A stretch of 64,000 bases of DNA from Methylobacterium sp. R2-1 (GCF_014191355.1 NZ_JACHWM010000001.1:186001-250000), one strand, 5' to 3'. Numbered from the stretch's first letter, positions 25,223 through 34,092 are shown. Notes: generated by a model not told the origin, from the letters alone. Numbers and translations are program-made.

Positions 25223-26458
25223 TTAGCCGCTGACGCGGGTGCCGAGGCGGGGGTCGATGGCGGCCACGCCGTACAGCACGTCGAGACGCCAGCTGGACAC
25301 GCGGTTCGGGCCGTCGAAGTAGGGCACCAGCATCACGTGGATGCCCTTGTAGTCCTGCGCGCCGATCTGGTCGGTCGGCACACCGGCCGGCTTCTCGAAG
25401 GGCACGCACACCAGCGCCAGAGCGTTCCGATGGAACATCAGGTTCTGCTGGAAGGTGGACGAGGCGGCACCGTTCCAGGTGACGACCGCGCCGGCAGCCG
25501 GAGCGGCCGAAACGGTCTGGTAGGCGCCCGTGGTGATGATCGCCGGGGCGATCTGCACCGCCGCGTTGCCGGTACCGTCAGCGGTGGCCGCGGCGGTAGC
25601 GACGAACTGCTGGAGGTAGGGCAGGACCTGCTTCGTCACCGGGTTGACGGCCTGGACGCCCGCGATGCTGAACACTTCACCCGCGCGGATCGTACCGCCC
25701 GCGCCCAGACCGGCCATGTTGAGGGTCTGGCCCCAGGAGTTCGCCTGCGCTCCGGAGTAGGTCACCGCCTGCCCGGCGCCGTTGACGGTGCCGTTGGTGC
25801 GGGTGCCCGTGGTCAGCGTCGGGGCGTTCTGGGTCATGAACGGCTCGACACCGGCGAGGCCGCCGAGCTTCGCCTTGCGGTAAGCGTCGGTGTTGGCGCC
25901 GTCGATGTAGAGCTGCGCCTGGTTGCCGAGCAGGGCGACGTGGTCGGCCGGCGACAGGGCGGCGGAGCGCTCGTCGGACGGCACGGCCATCTCGTTGAGG
26001 CGCTGCACGCCCGCGAGGAACTTGCCGTAGTTCGCGATGGTGTTGCCCGGGGTGCCGACCCAGTTCCAGAAGTTCTGCAGCGCGCAGGCGTGCAGGTCCT
26101 GGTCGATCTGGTTGGCGATCGGCACCATGGCCGGCTTGATCACGCGCTCGGCGAGGTCGCCGATGTTGAGCGCGAGGTCGGTCGAGGAGAACTGGAAGTC
26201 GACGCCAGCCACCTTGTTGACCTGGATCGCGGTCTTACCCTCGATCACGTCCTGGTTGGACGCGACGAGGCCGGTGCGGACGCGGAACTGCGCCGGCTTC
26301 CGGATGGAGACCGTGTCACCGACCTTGTAGCCGTTGACGTTCTTCGAGAACTCGTCCTCGTAGCCGCGGAAGACGCGGGAGCCCATGCCGAGCTCGTTGT
26401 CGAGGATCTTCACCGCCGCCTTGGCGATGATATTAGTGGTTGCGAGGGTGTTGGTCAC
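25223..26458 (-). CDS. Major capsid protein, P22 coat (gp5) type
   Basis: 411 residues. N-terminal part resembles P22-type coats: ALKILDNELGMGSRVFRGYEDEF-like opening (here KAAVKILDNELG then RVFRGYEDEF), followed by VGDTVSIRKPAQFRVRTG and VAGVDFQFSSTDLALNI, LAERVIKPAMVPIANQID. A central Gly/Thr-rich stretch is probably the inserted domain. Placed directly after the scaffold gene, as in P22. HK97 fold, forms the icosahedral shell. Confidence 0.85.
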   Translation of the reverse strand: MTNTLATTNIIAKAAVKILDNELGMGSRVFRGYEDEFSKNVNGYKVGDTVSIRKPAQFRVRTGLVASNQDVIEGKTAIQVNKVAGVDFQFSSTDLALNIGDLAERVIKPAMVPIANQIDQDLHACALQNFWNWVGTPGNTIANYGKFLAGVQRLNEMAVPSDERSAALSPADHVALLGNQAQLYIDGANTDAYRKAKLGGLAGVEPFMTQNAPTLTTGTRTNGTVNGAGQAVTYSGAQANSWGQTLNMAGLGAGGTIRAGEVFSIAGVQAVNPVTKQVLPYLQQFVATAAATADGTGNAAVQIAPAIITTGAYQTVSAAPAAGAVVTWNGAASSTFQQNLMFHRNALALVCVPFEKPAGVPTDQIGAQDYKGIHVMLVPYFDGPNRVSSWRLDVLYGVAAIDPRLGTRVSG

Positions 26459-26485
26459 GGAGAGTTATCCTTCGATTGGTGGTGG

Positions 26486-27355
26486 TCAGCCGTATTTCTT
26501 GGCCAGCCACGCATCGAGATCGCTGTCGGGGGACGACGGCTTGGAGGCCCCGGACACCTGCTTGGCAGGCGGCGGAGCGGCAGTTGCAGTCTTGGGTTTC
26601 GCCAGGGTCAGGCGCTGTTCGAGGGCGCCGACGGCCTTGGCCGCTGCGCGCTCGCTCATCCCGTTGAGCTTCGTGAGCACATCGGGGTTCTTGGCGAGAT
26701 AGTAGGCGAGCAGGCCGCCCTTCTCGCTCTCGATCACCAGCTCGGTGACGTGGGGCTTCACCTCGCGGTCCTTGGCCTCCGCGAGCGCCTTGTCGAAGTC
26801 AGGGATCTTGCCCCGGGTCTCGTCGAGACGCTCTTGGAAGGCCTCGACAGCGGCCTCACGCTCGGCGGCCTGATCGGCAGCCTGACGGCGGGACGTGTCG
26901 GCCGCGCGGTCATCAAAGCGCTGTTCGGCGACGGCGAGCTTAACGTCGTAGCGACGCTGCGCGCGGTCGAATTCCGCCCAGTCCTTGAAGTCCTCCTCCT
27001 TAGGAGCCGGGCCGATCTCCTTCTCGATGGCCGCAGCCCGATCCTCGCCGGCAGCCGGAGCCGCGCTGCGGAGGGAGTCGTTCTCGGCCCGCAAGCGGGC
27101 GATCTGGTCCTGCATCCGCTGGATGCCGGAACGCTTCTTGGGCTTGTCCTCGCCGCCCTCGCCCTCGCCCTCGACCTTCGCAGGCTCCGGCTTCGGCTCG
27201 GTGGCGGATTCGCCCCCTTCTTTCCCTGGCGTTGCGGCGCCCGTCTCGATCTCGGCCGGCTGGCCTTCGATCGTCGCGGCCGACGCGTCCGAGGCTTCGC
27301 TACCTGCCGCTGGCGTCTCCGCCGGCGCGCCCAGCACGATCAGATCCTCGTCCAT
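26486..27355 (-). CDS. Scaffolding protein
   Basis: ATG 27355 (MDEDLIVLGAPAE), 289 residues. N-terminal third is acidic and Pro/Ala-rich; a basic segment with KKRSGIQRMQDQIARLRAEN starts a long coiled coil; the C-terminal region is helical with LAKPKTATAAPP. This profile and the position between portal and coat match P22-type scaffolding proteins, which guide coat assembly and then leave. A terminator just upstream lets it be expressed apart from the portal. Confidence 0.75.
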   Translation of the reverse strand: MDEDLIVLGAPAETPAAGSEASDASAATIEGQPAEIETGAATPGKEGGESATEPKPEPAKVEGEGEGGEDKPKKRSGIQRMQDQIARLRAENDSLRSAAPAAGEDRAAAIEKEIGPAPKEEDFKDWAEFDRAQRRYDVKLAVAEQRFDDRAADTSRRQAADQAAEREAAVEAFQERLDETRGKIPDFDKALAEAKDREVKPHVTELVIESEKGGLLAYYLAKNPDVLTKLNGMSERAAAKAVGALEQRLTLAKPKTATAAPPPAKQVSGASKPSSPDSDLDAWLAKKYG

Positions 27356-27370
27356 GTGTCGTGGTCCATG

Positions 27371-27402
27371 AAAAAACCCGCCGCGCTGAGAGCGGGCGGG
27401 TT
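27371..27402 (-). terminator. Terminator between portal and scaffold genes
   Basis: On the minus strand AACCCGCCCGCTCTCAGCGC forms a strong stem with the following GCGGGTT and ends in six T. It lies about 16 bases before the scaffold start, so transcripts from the portal side must read through or a promoter must lie very near the scaffold start. Confidence 0.75.
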
Positions 27403-27619
27403 CGGTGCATCCTCGCGGCCTGGCAGCGGGTCCGCCGGCCTGCGGGATCGGGGAGGGCGCAATTCGCCCCACGGCGGGGCGCGCCGATCAGGATGGTTGG
27501 ATTGCCGCCGACGGGGCCGTGCCCGCACGTCTCGCGACGTCTAGTTCTTGGGGCTGTTTTGCCCGTCGGGTCAAGAGGATTCGGGCGCTACTGCGTCGGA
27601 TCGGCGGCCCAGAGGATCG

Positions 27620-29944
27620 TCATGCGGGCGGACCCGTCATCTCGGCGGAGGGCTGTCCCAGCGCGCCAGGGTCAAAAGAAAAGGCGCCCGGAGGCGCCTC
27701 GATGAAGTCGGTGGGCAGCGCCGCAGGCGGCGCTTCGGGTTCGGCGGGCAGATCCGGCGGCGGAGGTTCGACCGCCGACATCTCCTCCATGATCATCGAG
27801 ACCACCTCCGAGAGCTGCGCGACGGCCGCGGCGATGGCGTCGAGGCGCGGGTCGGTCGCGGGGGCAACCCCCTCCATGCCCGGCACCTGCGGGCGATTGG
27901 CCTCCATCACACGGGCCTCGGCCTCGATCTGAGCCTTCTCGATCTCGGCCTGGATCTTCAGCACGTCGGCCTGGAGCTTCTCGCGCTCCACGGCGAGCTT
28001 TTCCATGTCGAGCTGCTGGCGACCGGCCTCGATCTGCTGCTGGCGCTCCTGCTGCGCCATGGCAGCTTGCTCCTGCGGTGAGGGCGGCATGGGCGGCGGC
28101 ATGGGCTCGCCGCTCTCCTGTGCCTCCTGTGCCTGGATCTGGGGCGGCAGCATGGTCCGGATGCGCTTGGCGATCTTGTCCGCCATCGGCCAATCCTGCG
28201 CCTTGGCCAGGAGGTCGAGCACGAGGGGGGCGAGCTGCGGCGCGGCCTGCACCAGTTGGATCATGCCGTCGAGTGCGGCCTCGCGCCGGGTCGTGTAGCT
28301 CGGCCCCATCTCCATCGCGACATCGTAAGCGCCGACCGTGACATCGTTCTGGATCTTGTCGAGCGGCTGGCCATCGTCGGCGAGGCCGCCCACCTGGTTG
28401 ATCTGGACGAGGTCAACCTTGCCGTCCTCACCCACGATCCGGAGCGTGCGCGCCGTGTCGTAGACGTGGGGGATCATGTCGACGACGATCGCGCCGGTAT
28501 GCCGGATGCTGCGCGAGAAGTTCACGATGTAAACGAAGGAGCCGACGTCGCCCTCGCGCTGGCGGGCCATGATCGCCTTGCCCGAGGTCTCGTTCGAGCG
28601 GGCGCCGAGGCTGGCATCGTAGACGCCTGTGACCGCCTTCAGGTCCTCGGCCGCCTCGCGCGACAGTTCGGCGAGGCCGGAGGAGGCGACGGGCGGCGTG
28701 GAGCGCTCCGGCCGCGCCGTTGGGGATGCTGGATCGGAATTGTAGACCAGGAACGGGTGATTGGTGCTGTTGGCCGTGTCCCAGAGGTGCTCGTAGCCCT
28801 TGAACATCTTCTCAGTGCCGACGAACGGCGACTTGGGCTGGAGCGCGACCACCTCGGTATGGGTCGAGCGGGTGTAATTGTAGGCTCGCTGCGAATCCTT
28901 CGCGAACCGGATCACGCCGCGGCGGGCCCGGCGCTTGCCGATGGTCATCTCGACGCCGACGACCGGCACAACGGGGATGAAGCGACCAGGGATCTCGGTC
29001 GGGCCGTCGAGAACGGCGTTCGCGCTGATGACGTAGCGCTCGACGCGGTGGCCGGGGCGCTTCTCGATCCGCACCCGCGCGCCCGTGGCCTTGGCCTGCG
29101 CGATCAGGTCGAGCTTCTCGGCGTGGTCTTCGTCGGCCTCGTCGGTGAGGTCGATGATCTCGCCGTCAGGCATCAGGGCCAGCGTCTTCTCGACGGGCGT
29201 CTTGGTGTAATATTCGGCGATGCGCACCATGTCGGCGCCCGCCCACTCGGCCATGCCGGAGCGCGTCAGGTCTGTGTCGCCGATCTCCGCCGCTGGGTGG
29301 TCCGGATAGGTCTCTTCGTAGACGTCCCGGCTCATATCGACCGGCACGAAGCAGAACTTCGCATCCTCGCGGGTCGGCAGTACCGCATCCGGGTCCCAGC
29401 GGACACCGACGCCATCGGGCACGCCGACGATGCGGATCTCCTGCTCAAAGGTGGAGTCGGAGCCGTACTCGGTGATGATCTTCCAGTGCCCGATGCCGGC
29501 GCCGACCTGCTGATCCGCGGCCGAGAAGTAGGCTGACGGCGCGTCCGAGCGGTTCTCGACGTACCGCACCATGCCGGCGATGGTCTCGGCCGTGTCGGGA
29601 TCGCCGCGGCTATCGACCGGCACGACCTTGATGGCCGGCCGCATCTGCCGAATGTCACCCGTGATCTGGGCGATGGTGGTCGGCAGGCGATTGAACTCGA
29701 GGCAGGGCCGGCCCTCGGCCTCGCGCATCTGGCGCTCGCGCTCCGGCCACTGCGCGCCGGGGGTCTCGAGGAAGTCGAGATCCGCGTAGGCCTCTTCTCG
29801 GTTCGCGCGATCGTACTCGTCGGCGCGGCGCCAGCGCTTCTTCGCGACGTCGAGCACCTTGTCGAGGGGATCGCCCTTCGCATCGGCCTCGGGCTTCGAC
29901 GGCTTGCGCAGCCGGCCGAGCAGGGAATCGGTGAAGCGGCCCAT
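27620..29944 (-). CDS. Portal protein, P22 gp1 type
   Basis: ATG 29944 (MGRFTDSLLGRLRKP), 774 residues, close to P22 portal length. Typical blocks: RWRRADEYDRANREEAYADLD, then CLEFNRLPTTIAQITGDIRQ, RPAIKVVPVD and later DLKAVTGVYDASLGARSNETSGKAI. The C-terminal 150 residues are a Gln/Glu-rich coiled coil (QERQQQIEAGRQQLDMEKLA), like the barrel of P22 portals, ending in Pro-rich tail. It forms the dodecameric DNA channel at one vertex. Confidence 0.85.
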   Translation of the reverse strand: MGRFTDSLLGRLRKPSKPEADAKGDPLDKVLDVAKKRWRRADEYDRANREEAYADLDFLETPGAQWPERERQMREAEGRPCLEFNRLPTTIAQITGDIRQMRPAIKVVPVDSRGDPDTAETIAGMVRYVENRSDAPSAYFSAADQQVGAGIGHWKIITEYGSDSTFEQEIRIVGVPDGVGVRWDPDAVLPTREDAKFCFVPVDMSRDVYEETYPDHPAAEIGDTDLTRSGMAEWAGADMVRIAEYYTKTPVEKTLALMPDGEIIDLTDEADEDHAEKLDLIAQAKATGARVRIEKRPGHRVERYVISANAVLDGPTEIPGRFIPVVPVVGVEMTIGKRRARRGVIRFAKDSQRAYNYTRSTHTEVVALQPKSPFVGTEKMFKGYEHLWDTANSTNHPFLVYNSDPASPTARPERSTPPVASSGLAELSREAAEDLKAVTGVYDASLGARSNETSGKAIMARQREGDVGSFVYIVNFSRSIRHTGAIVVDMIPHVYDTARTLRIVGEDGKVDLVQINQVGGLADDGQPLDKIQNDVTVGAYDVAMEMGPSYTTRREAALDGMIQLVQAAPQLAPLVLDLLAKAQDWPMADKIAKRIRTMLPPQIQAQEAQESGEPMPPPMPPSPQEQAAMAQQERQQQIEAGRQQLDMEKLAVEREKLQADVLKIQAEIEKAQIEAEARVMEANRPQVPGMEGVAPATDPRLDAIAAAVAQLSEVVSMIMEEMSAVEPPPPDLPAEPEAPPAALPTDFIEAPPGAFSFDPGALGQPSAEMTGPPA

Positions 29945-29948
29945 GGGA

Positions 29949-30278
29949 TCAGCAATCCATCCAGCCGGTGCGGCGCTGGCACGCGTCGAAGTTCGCGCCG
30001 ACCTTGTCTTGGCGGCACACGAAGGCATCATTCGGCAGGTCGTAGGAGACGACCCAGGAGCGGCCGTAACGCTCGTGGAGATGCACGACCTCGCCACCGG
30101 TCAGCGTCACATGGATGGCCCGGGCGTCGGCGGGAGCCTCGTGCGCCGACGCAATGGATTCGGCCTTCACGGTCGCGAGCTTCTGCTCGATCTCGTGAGC
30201 GAGCTGCGGACCAATACCGCCCCCGTCACAACCTGCGATGACGCCAGCGAACCAGAGCTTGAAATCGTCGAGCTTCAT
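29949..30278 (-). CDS. Small hypothetical protein between terminase and portal
   Basis: Start ATG 30278 overlaps the stop of the terminase frame (TGATG). 109 residues: MKLDDFKLWFAGVIAGC..., a helix, then a beta-rich part (IHVTLTGGEVVHLHERYG; WVVSYDLPNDAFVCRQDK). Cysteines at the C-terminus (CQRRTGWMDC). Function unknown; the slot sometimes holds head-completion factors. Confidence 0.55.
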   Translation of the reverse strand: MKLDDFKLWFAGVIAGCDGGGIGPQLAHEIEQKLATVKAESIASAHEAPADARAIHVTLTGGEVVHLHERYGRSWVVSYDLPNDAFVCRQDKVGANFDACQRRTGWMDC

Positions 30279-31039
30279 CACGCACCCATCCAGCCGCCGC
30301 GGCCACCACGGGCGCCACGGCTTCCGATCTTCAGAGGCGCTGGCTCCGTCTCAGCGAAGCGGCGCATCATGTAGCCGTAGCGCGATGCCGAGAGGCGATC
30401 GTCGCGCTCCTTCACGATCTTCCCGTCCTTGCGGTGGTAGAGGCGGAACTCGCCGAGCCAGCCCGAAAGGTGCCGGAAGACCTTCCAACGGCCGGTCTGC
30501 ATCCGCGCCAGCATGTCGAGGACGCCCGCCTCGACACCGTTGCCGCCGTCCTCGTGCGTGGCCTTCTCGTGCAGCATGGCGAGGCCCTGCGTGCGGTACT
30601 GGCTGGCCAGATCCTCGCCCGAGCCTTTATCGTGCTGGAGGCCATCGTGCGGCCACGCGACCGGCAACCAGTCGCCCCATGGCTTCACGGCCGCGGCGTG
30701 AATGACCGGTGTCGACTCGCTCTGCGCGTACTCGGCGGTCAGGTACCAGATATCCGCGTCGCGATCCCAGGCCGAGCGGATCGCGGCAAAGGGGTGATCC
30801 CAGCCGAAGTCGACGCCGACGATCTGCGGCCAGTGCGCCGGGATCGCGAACGCGTCGCAGAGGATGTCCTCTTCCTGGATCGGAAAGATGCGGCCCGAGC
30901 CGAGCGATGGCAGCCCCTTGGTGCGGGCCTCGCGCTCGTGAGCCGGGTACGCGTCGATGATCGCCTGCCGCTGCTCGGGCGTGTAGTGCTCCGCATCGTG
31001 GATCGTCATGCGGGTGATGTGCTTACTCACCGAGCCCAC
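30278..31039 (-). CDS. Terminase large subunit, nuclease half (separate frame)
   Basis: Frame opens with GTG 31039 inside the end of the ATPase half; 253 residues. It continues the terminase: MTIHDAEHYTPEQRQAIIDAYPAHE, then the RNase H-like nuclease with IVGVDFGWDHPFAAI (first catalytic Asp), WYLTAEYAQS and WPHDGLQHDKGSGEDLA. The relation to the upstream frame is +1, at about 31025-31037. In relatives these are usually one protein, so this is either a frameshifted gene or a two-chain terminase. Confidence 0.75.
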   Translation of the reverse strand: MGSVSKHITRMTIHDAEHYTPEQRQAIIDAYPAHEREARTKGLPSLGSGRIFPIQEEDILCDAFAIPAHWPQIVGVDFGWDHPFAAIRSAWDRDADIWYLTAEYAQSESTPVIHAAAVKPWGDWLPVAWPHDGLQHDKGSGEDLASQYRTQGLAMLHEKATHEDGGNGVEAGVLDMLARMQTGRWKVFRHLSGWLGEFRLYHRKDGKIVKERDDRLSASRYGYMMRRFAETEPAPLKIGSRGARGGRGGWMGA

Positions 31040-31721
31040 ACTCCTGCACGAAGCTGTCCACCGTGGTCGACATGCCCTTCAGCGGCGTGAAGGTCAGGAA
31101 GACGAACCCGTGCGTCGCGTTCGTTCGGGTCAGCGCTTCCATGTAGAGGGCGTGGTCCGGCTCCTCATCGAGCCACACGAAGTCGAGCGTCTCGCCCTGC
31201 CACTTCGTGCGGCCCTGGTCGTAGCTCTTGAAGCCTAGCATCGAGAGCCCGCCGGAGACGTGCTCGACCATGATACCGTCGAGGGCGTTCGGCACGCCCT
31301 GGCGCCGGGTCCAGTCCTTCAACCGGGCCTTCGGGACCCAGCCCGTGCCCCATGCCTGCTCGTTCTTCGGTTCGCCGACGAGGTAGCGTTGCACGCCGTC
31401 TCGCGTGACTTCGTTCGTCTCTGAGCCGGCCCAGCCGCGAACAGGACGATCAAAGCGACGGCCACGCCACCAATCGGGATAGAGGCCGGTGAGGTGGATC
31501 GCAGTTTCGGCGGCCCCGGCCAGCGTCTTTCCGAGCTGGTTGCCCGCCATGAAAAGGCGCTCGCGGTGCTCAGACGACGCGTTGTGGAATTCGCGTTGCT
31601 TCGCGTAGGGCCCGTAGGCGGCCAGCTTGTTTTCAGCCGCCCGCCGAGCCCTCTCCTTCTCCAGCCTCGCCAGCAGGGCCGATCTCTGCTCGGACGACGT
31701 CAATGAGGCGAGCAAGCTCAT
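31023..31721 (-). CDS. Terminase large subunit, ATPase half
   Basis: 232 residues. Motifs of packaging ATPases: adaptor-like N-terminus (AYGPYAKQREFHNAS), Walker A GNQLGKT (residues 60-66), Walker B FVWLDEEPD (about 180-188) and the coupling motif FLTFTPLKGM. It ends at TAA 31023-31025 in mid-domain, 17 bases after the nuclease frame opens. The motor domain itself is intact, so a split enzyme could still work if the halves associate. Confidence 0.78.
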   Translation of the reverse strand: MSLLASLTSSEQRSALLARLEKERARRAAENKLAAYGPYAKQREFHNASSEHRERLFMAGNQLGKTLAGAAETAIHLTGLYPDWWRGRRFDRPVRGWAGSETNEVTRDGVQRYLVGEPKNEQAWGTGWVPKARLKDWTRRQGVPNALDGIMVEHVSGGLSMLGFKSYDQGRTKWQGETLDFVWLDEEPDHALYMEALTRTNATHGFVFLTFTPLKGMSTTVDSFVQECGLGE

Positions 31722-31989
31722 CGTCGCTCATCTCCTCGACGGCGCTGCGTTCGATCTTCAGTTCCTTCGGCAGCAGCGACGCGACCACCTTCACGTAGGC
31801 GACCGGGTCCTCTTCGCGGGCGGCCTGGATCGCGAGGACGCCGTGCGTGTCGAAGTCGCTCGATAGGGCCGTGAGGAAGGCCTCGCCGAGCTTGTTGCGG
31901 GAGCCCTTCGGACGCCCAGCCGGGTTGCCGGACTGGCCCGGCTTGAAGGGTGGGGCACCCTGTTTTTGCCCTGTATTATCAGGGGTCAC
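31633..31989 (-). CDS. Small terminase subunit-like protein (DUF5681 type)
   Basis: 118 residues. The N-terminus has PPFKPGQSGNPAGRPKGSRNK, the signature of DUF5681 proteins that commonly precede phage terminase large subunits. A helical region follows (AYVKVVASLLPKELKIERSA) and an acidic Gly-rich tail. It overlaps the ATPase frame by 89 bases. The role as DNA-recognition partner is inferred from context. Confidence 0.7.
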   Translation of the reverse strand: MTPDNTGQKQGAPPFKPGQSGNPAGRPKGSRNKLGEAFLTALSSDFDTHGVLAIQAAREEDPVAYVKVVASLLPKELKIERSAVEEMSDDELARLIDVVRAEIGPAGEAGEGEGSAGG

Positions 31990-31992
31990 GAC

Positions 31993-32301
31993 TCAGCCCT
32001 TCCGCCGCTCGCAGACGATCTTGTGCCGCTCGCCCGGCGCGAGGCCGAGATGCGTGGCCAGGACCTCGCCGACCTTCAGGCAGTCGAACTGCCCGGACGG
32101 CTGCACCAGCATGTCGGTCGCGTTCTCGCGCGAGCAGGCGGGCGCCTCGATGCCAGCCGGGCAGGCAAGGGCGACCGCGAGGAAGCCGTCGGCAGCGATC
32201 GACGGATGCGGGGCCGCGAGCAGCACGGCCAGCGGGACCACGCCGAAGAGGAGCCACGCGCGGTCGAACCGCGGCGGGCGGGGATCGGCGGTGCGGGTCA
32301 T
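31993..32301 (-). CDS. Small exported hypothetical protein
   Basis: ATG 32301 (MTRTADPRPPRFDRAW), 102 residues, with one hydrophobic segment WLLFGVVPLAVLLAAP ending at an AxA-type site (SIAADGF), then a soluble part with four Cys (CPAG, CSREN, DCLK, VCERR). It may be periplasmic with disulfides or a membrane-tethered protein. ATGA overlap with the gene upstream. Function unknown. Confidence 0.5.
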   Translation of the reverse strand: MTRTADPRPPRFDRAWLLFGVVPLAVLLAAPHPSIAADGFLAVALACPAGIEAPACSRENATDMLVQPSGQFDCLKVGEVLATHLGLAPGERHKIVCERRKG

Positions 32302-32513
32302 CGCTCGTCCTTCGGGTGGATGAAGCCGATGGGGCCGATGCGGTCTCGGCGCATCAGCGGCGTGCCGGAGGCGTCGAGCAGCCCGCTCTCGCGCCATTCG
32401 CCGGCAGGCTCGAAGACCGTCACGTCGCGGACGACGGCCATGTCATCGAACTGGTCGAGCACGATGTCCGCGCGCGGCCGGCGCGGCGCGGGGATGGCGC
32501 GGTACTCACGCAT
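32298..32513 (-). CDS. Small hypothetical phage protein
   Basis: 71 residues (MREYRAIPAPRRPRADIVLD...). Contains DQFDDMAVVRDVTVFEP and a C-terminal GPIGFIHPKDER, a compact mixed alpha/beta pattern. Overlaps both neighbours by one or four bases, which supports it as coding. No family recognised. Confidence 0.5.
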   Translation of the reverse strand: MREYRAIPAPRRPRADIVLDQFDDMAVVRDVTVFEPAGEWRESGLLDASGTPLMRRDRIGPIGFIHPKDER

Positions 32514-32629
32514 CAGTGCACCGTGCGCGAAAGCGGGAACACGAACGCGGGCGCTGGCCGGGCCGGGCGGCGGCCGACCGCCGCGACGGCGACGCCGGCC
32601 AGGACGAGGAGAGCGACGAGGCGGGGCAT
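32513..32629 (-). CDS. 38-residue membrane peptide
   Basis: Start ATG 32629 overlaps the stop of the preceding gene (TGATG); the stop is shared at its end with the next start region. The product MPRLVALLVLAGVAVAAVG plus a short Arg/Pro tail is a single transmembrane helix. Coding status rests on the tight overlaps on both sides. Confidence 0.45.
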   Translation of the reverse strand: MPRLVALLVLAGVAVAAVGRRPARPAPAFVFPLSRTVH

Positions 32630-32881
32630 CAGGAGGCCCTCGCCGCAGTCGGTCGGCCGGGGCCGGTGTCCCCGCGCAGGGGCGCCTTGCCGTAGAGGCC
32701 GCGGGCCTTGCCCGTCAGGTCGCGGCGCAGGGCGCGCACCCGGCGAACCTCGTGCCCCCCACGACACATCCACCACGGGAGCGGCGGCGAGATGATCGGC
32801 GAGGCCGGCAATCTCGCGGTCGAGGACCACGATCTCGCGCAGGATGCCCGGCACGCGGGCGAGTTGGGCGGCGTCGAGCAT
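32629..32881 (-). pseudogene. Small phage gene with frameshift in a G6 run
   Basis: Starts at ATG 32881 (TGATG overlap): [20 protein letters not shown] and on to VVDVSW. At the run of six G on the minus strand (32755-32760) the frame leaves the natural one; with five G the sequence would continue as WGHEVRRVRALRRDLTGKARG and end at 32629. The downstream part is coherent and its stop overlaps the next start. Either a 1-base insertion in the run or a sequencing slip. Confidence 0.5.
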
Positions 32882-33093
32882 CACAGGCGGATCCTCTTCA
32901 GCACCGTCTCGGCGACCTCCGCCAGTGTGGCGTCGGCTTCGTCGCGGGGCGTGGTGTCGAGCAGGGCGACGGGCTCCGGCAGCGGGCGGAGGATGCCCTT
33001 GCGGCGGAGGTGCGCGCCGTAGGCCGAGGCCGCGGGGTCGATGCGGCCGAGGCGGACCGCCTCGTCGTAGGAGGAGGCGGGGCGGGCGGTCAT
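32881..33093 (-). CDS. Small hypothetical phage protein
   Basis: ATG 33093 overlaps the stop of the recombinase gene (ATGA). 70 residues, [20 protein letters not shown]..., with a helix-rich C-terminus [16 protein letters not shown]. Part of a chain of overlapping genes running from the recombinase to the terminase. Function unknown. Confidence 0.5.
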   Translation of the reverse strand: MTARPASSYDEAVRLGRIDPAASAYGAHLRRKGILRPLPEPVALLDTTPRDEADATLAEVAETVLKRIRL

Positions 33094-34013
33094 AGGAAGC
33101 CTTTGCCGGCGTGGTTCTTGAAGGCCTTCGCCCGGCGGTCGTAGGCCTTGAGGGTCTTCACCTCGCGGTGCCGGGTCACATCCATGACCTTCAGCAGGTC
33201 GGCGCCCGCCTCGAGCGCGGAGGTGACGAAGCCGGCGCGGAGGGAGTGGCCCGAGAACAGCGAGGCATCGAGCTTGGCGGCCTCGGCGTAGCGCTTCACA
33301 ATGTTGGCGACGGTCCGGTCGGTCAGGTCGAAGACCCGGCCTTCCTTGATGCCGGCAGCGGCGAGCCACTCCTCGACCGCTTCGACCGGCTTCAGCTTCC
33401 CGCCGCGGGGGATCGCGACGACGTGGCCCTCGCCTTCCTGATCCGTCTTCGACTTGCGGATGTGGACGAACAGGCCGTCCGGTGTGCGCTCCAGGTCGCC
33501 GACGAGGAGGCCCACGATCTCGGACCGACGGAGCGCTGCGGCGAAGCCGAGCAGCAGCACCGCGCGATCCCGCTTGCCGGTCAGCGTGTCGGGCACCTTC
33601 TTCAGCATTGCGCCGATCGCGCGGGCGGTGGCTGGCGCCTTGCGTTCGACGGCCACGCCGAGCCGGCGCTTGATGCCCCGGAGCACCGCCTTCACGGCTT
33701 CCGCGTTGGTCGGCGGCTCGTGCCCGGCGATCCGGTGCGTGTAGCCGATGGCGGCGGCCCGCCGGACGATCGTGGAGGCCTTCAGCCCGCGGTCGGCGAG
33801 GCTGGCGAGGTAGGCCGCGACCGTGGCCGGCGAGGCCGGCGCGGCGGGTTGCCCGAGCCCGGCGGCCCAGGCGGTGAAGTCGGACCAGTCCGAGGCGTAG
33901 GCCCGTCGCGTCGCATCGCTTTTTTCAGCGAGCGCGTACTGCGCGGCCGAGGCCAGATGATCTTGGAAGACAACGACTTCCGCCGGTGCGACCGGCACCG
34001 GCAGAGTGTTCAT
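33090..34013 (-). CDS. Second tyrosine recombinase (Xer/Cre-like)
   Basis: 307 residues. N-terminal SAM-like core-binding domain (residues 15-120; [20 protein letters not shown]), catalytic domain with Arg162/163 (ALRRSEIV), Lys near 187-189 (RKSKTD), HSLRAG (His256, Arg259), His282 (TRHREVKT) and Tyr291 (KAYDRR). All catalytic residues are present. It is not next to an att site and lacks the arm-binding domain of the integrase at 58861-60120, so dimer resolution, genome circularisation or tail-gene switching are options. Confidence 0.85.
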   Translation of the reverse strand: MNTLPVPVAPAEVVVFQDHLASAAQYALAEKSDATRRAYASDWSDFTAWAAGLGQPAAPASPATVAAYLASLADRGLKASTIVRRAAAIGYTHRIAGHEPPTNAEAVKAVLRGIKRRLGVAVERKAPATARAIGAMLKKVPDTLTGKRDRAVLLLGFAAALRRSEIVGLLVGDLERTPDGLFVHIRKSKTDQEGEGHVVAIPRGGKLKPVEAVEEWLAAAGIKEGRVFDLTDRTVANIVKRYAEAAKLDASLFSGHSLRAGFVTSALEAGADLLKVMDVTRHREVKTLKAYDRRAKAFKNHAGKGFL

Positions 34014-34041
34014 GATTGTTCCGGGAACGACTGTTATCGGA

Positions 34042-34071
34042 AAACCGGAGGCCTACTCTAAAGCCCGGTTT
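34042..34071. promoter_or_regulatory. Inverted repeat upstream of the second recombinase
   Basis: Perfect 7-bp arms AAACCGG / CCGGTTT separated by 16 bases, 29 bases before the recombinase start codon. It could be an operator or the recombinase's own target (core sites of such enzymes are inverted repeats). Not proven. Confidence 0.35.
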
Positions 34072-34092
34072 CGAGTGGTTGAGAGTGGCGGA

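Noticed and set aside
24440..27544. 1034-codon open frame on the + strand across coat and scaffold genes
   Set aside because: It is a high-GC shadow of the minus-strand genes; the minus strand has the P22-type coat, scaffold, adaptor and tight spacing.
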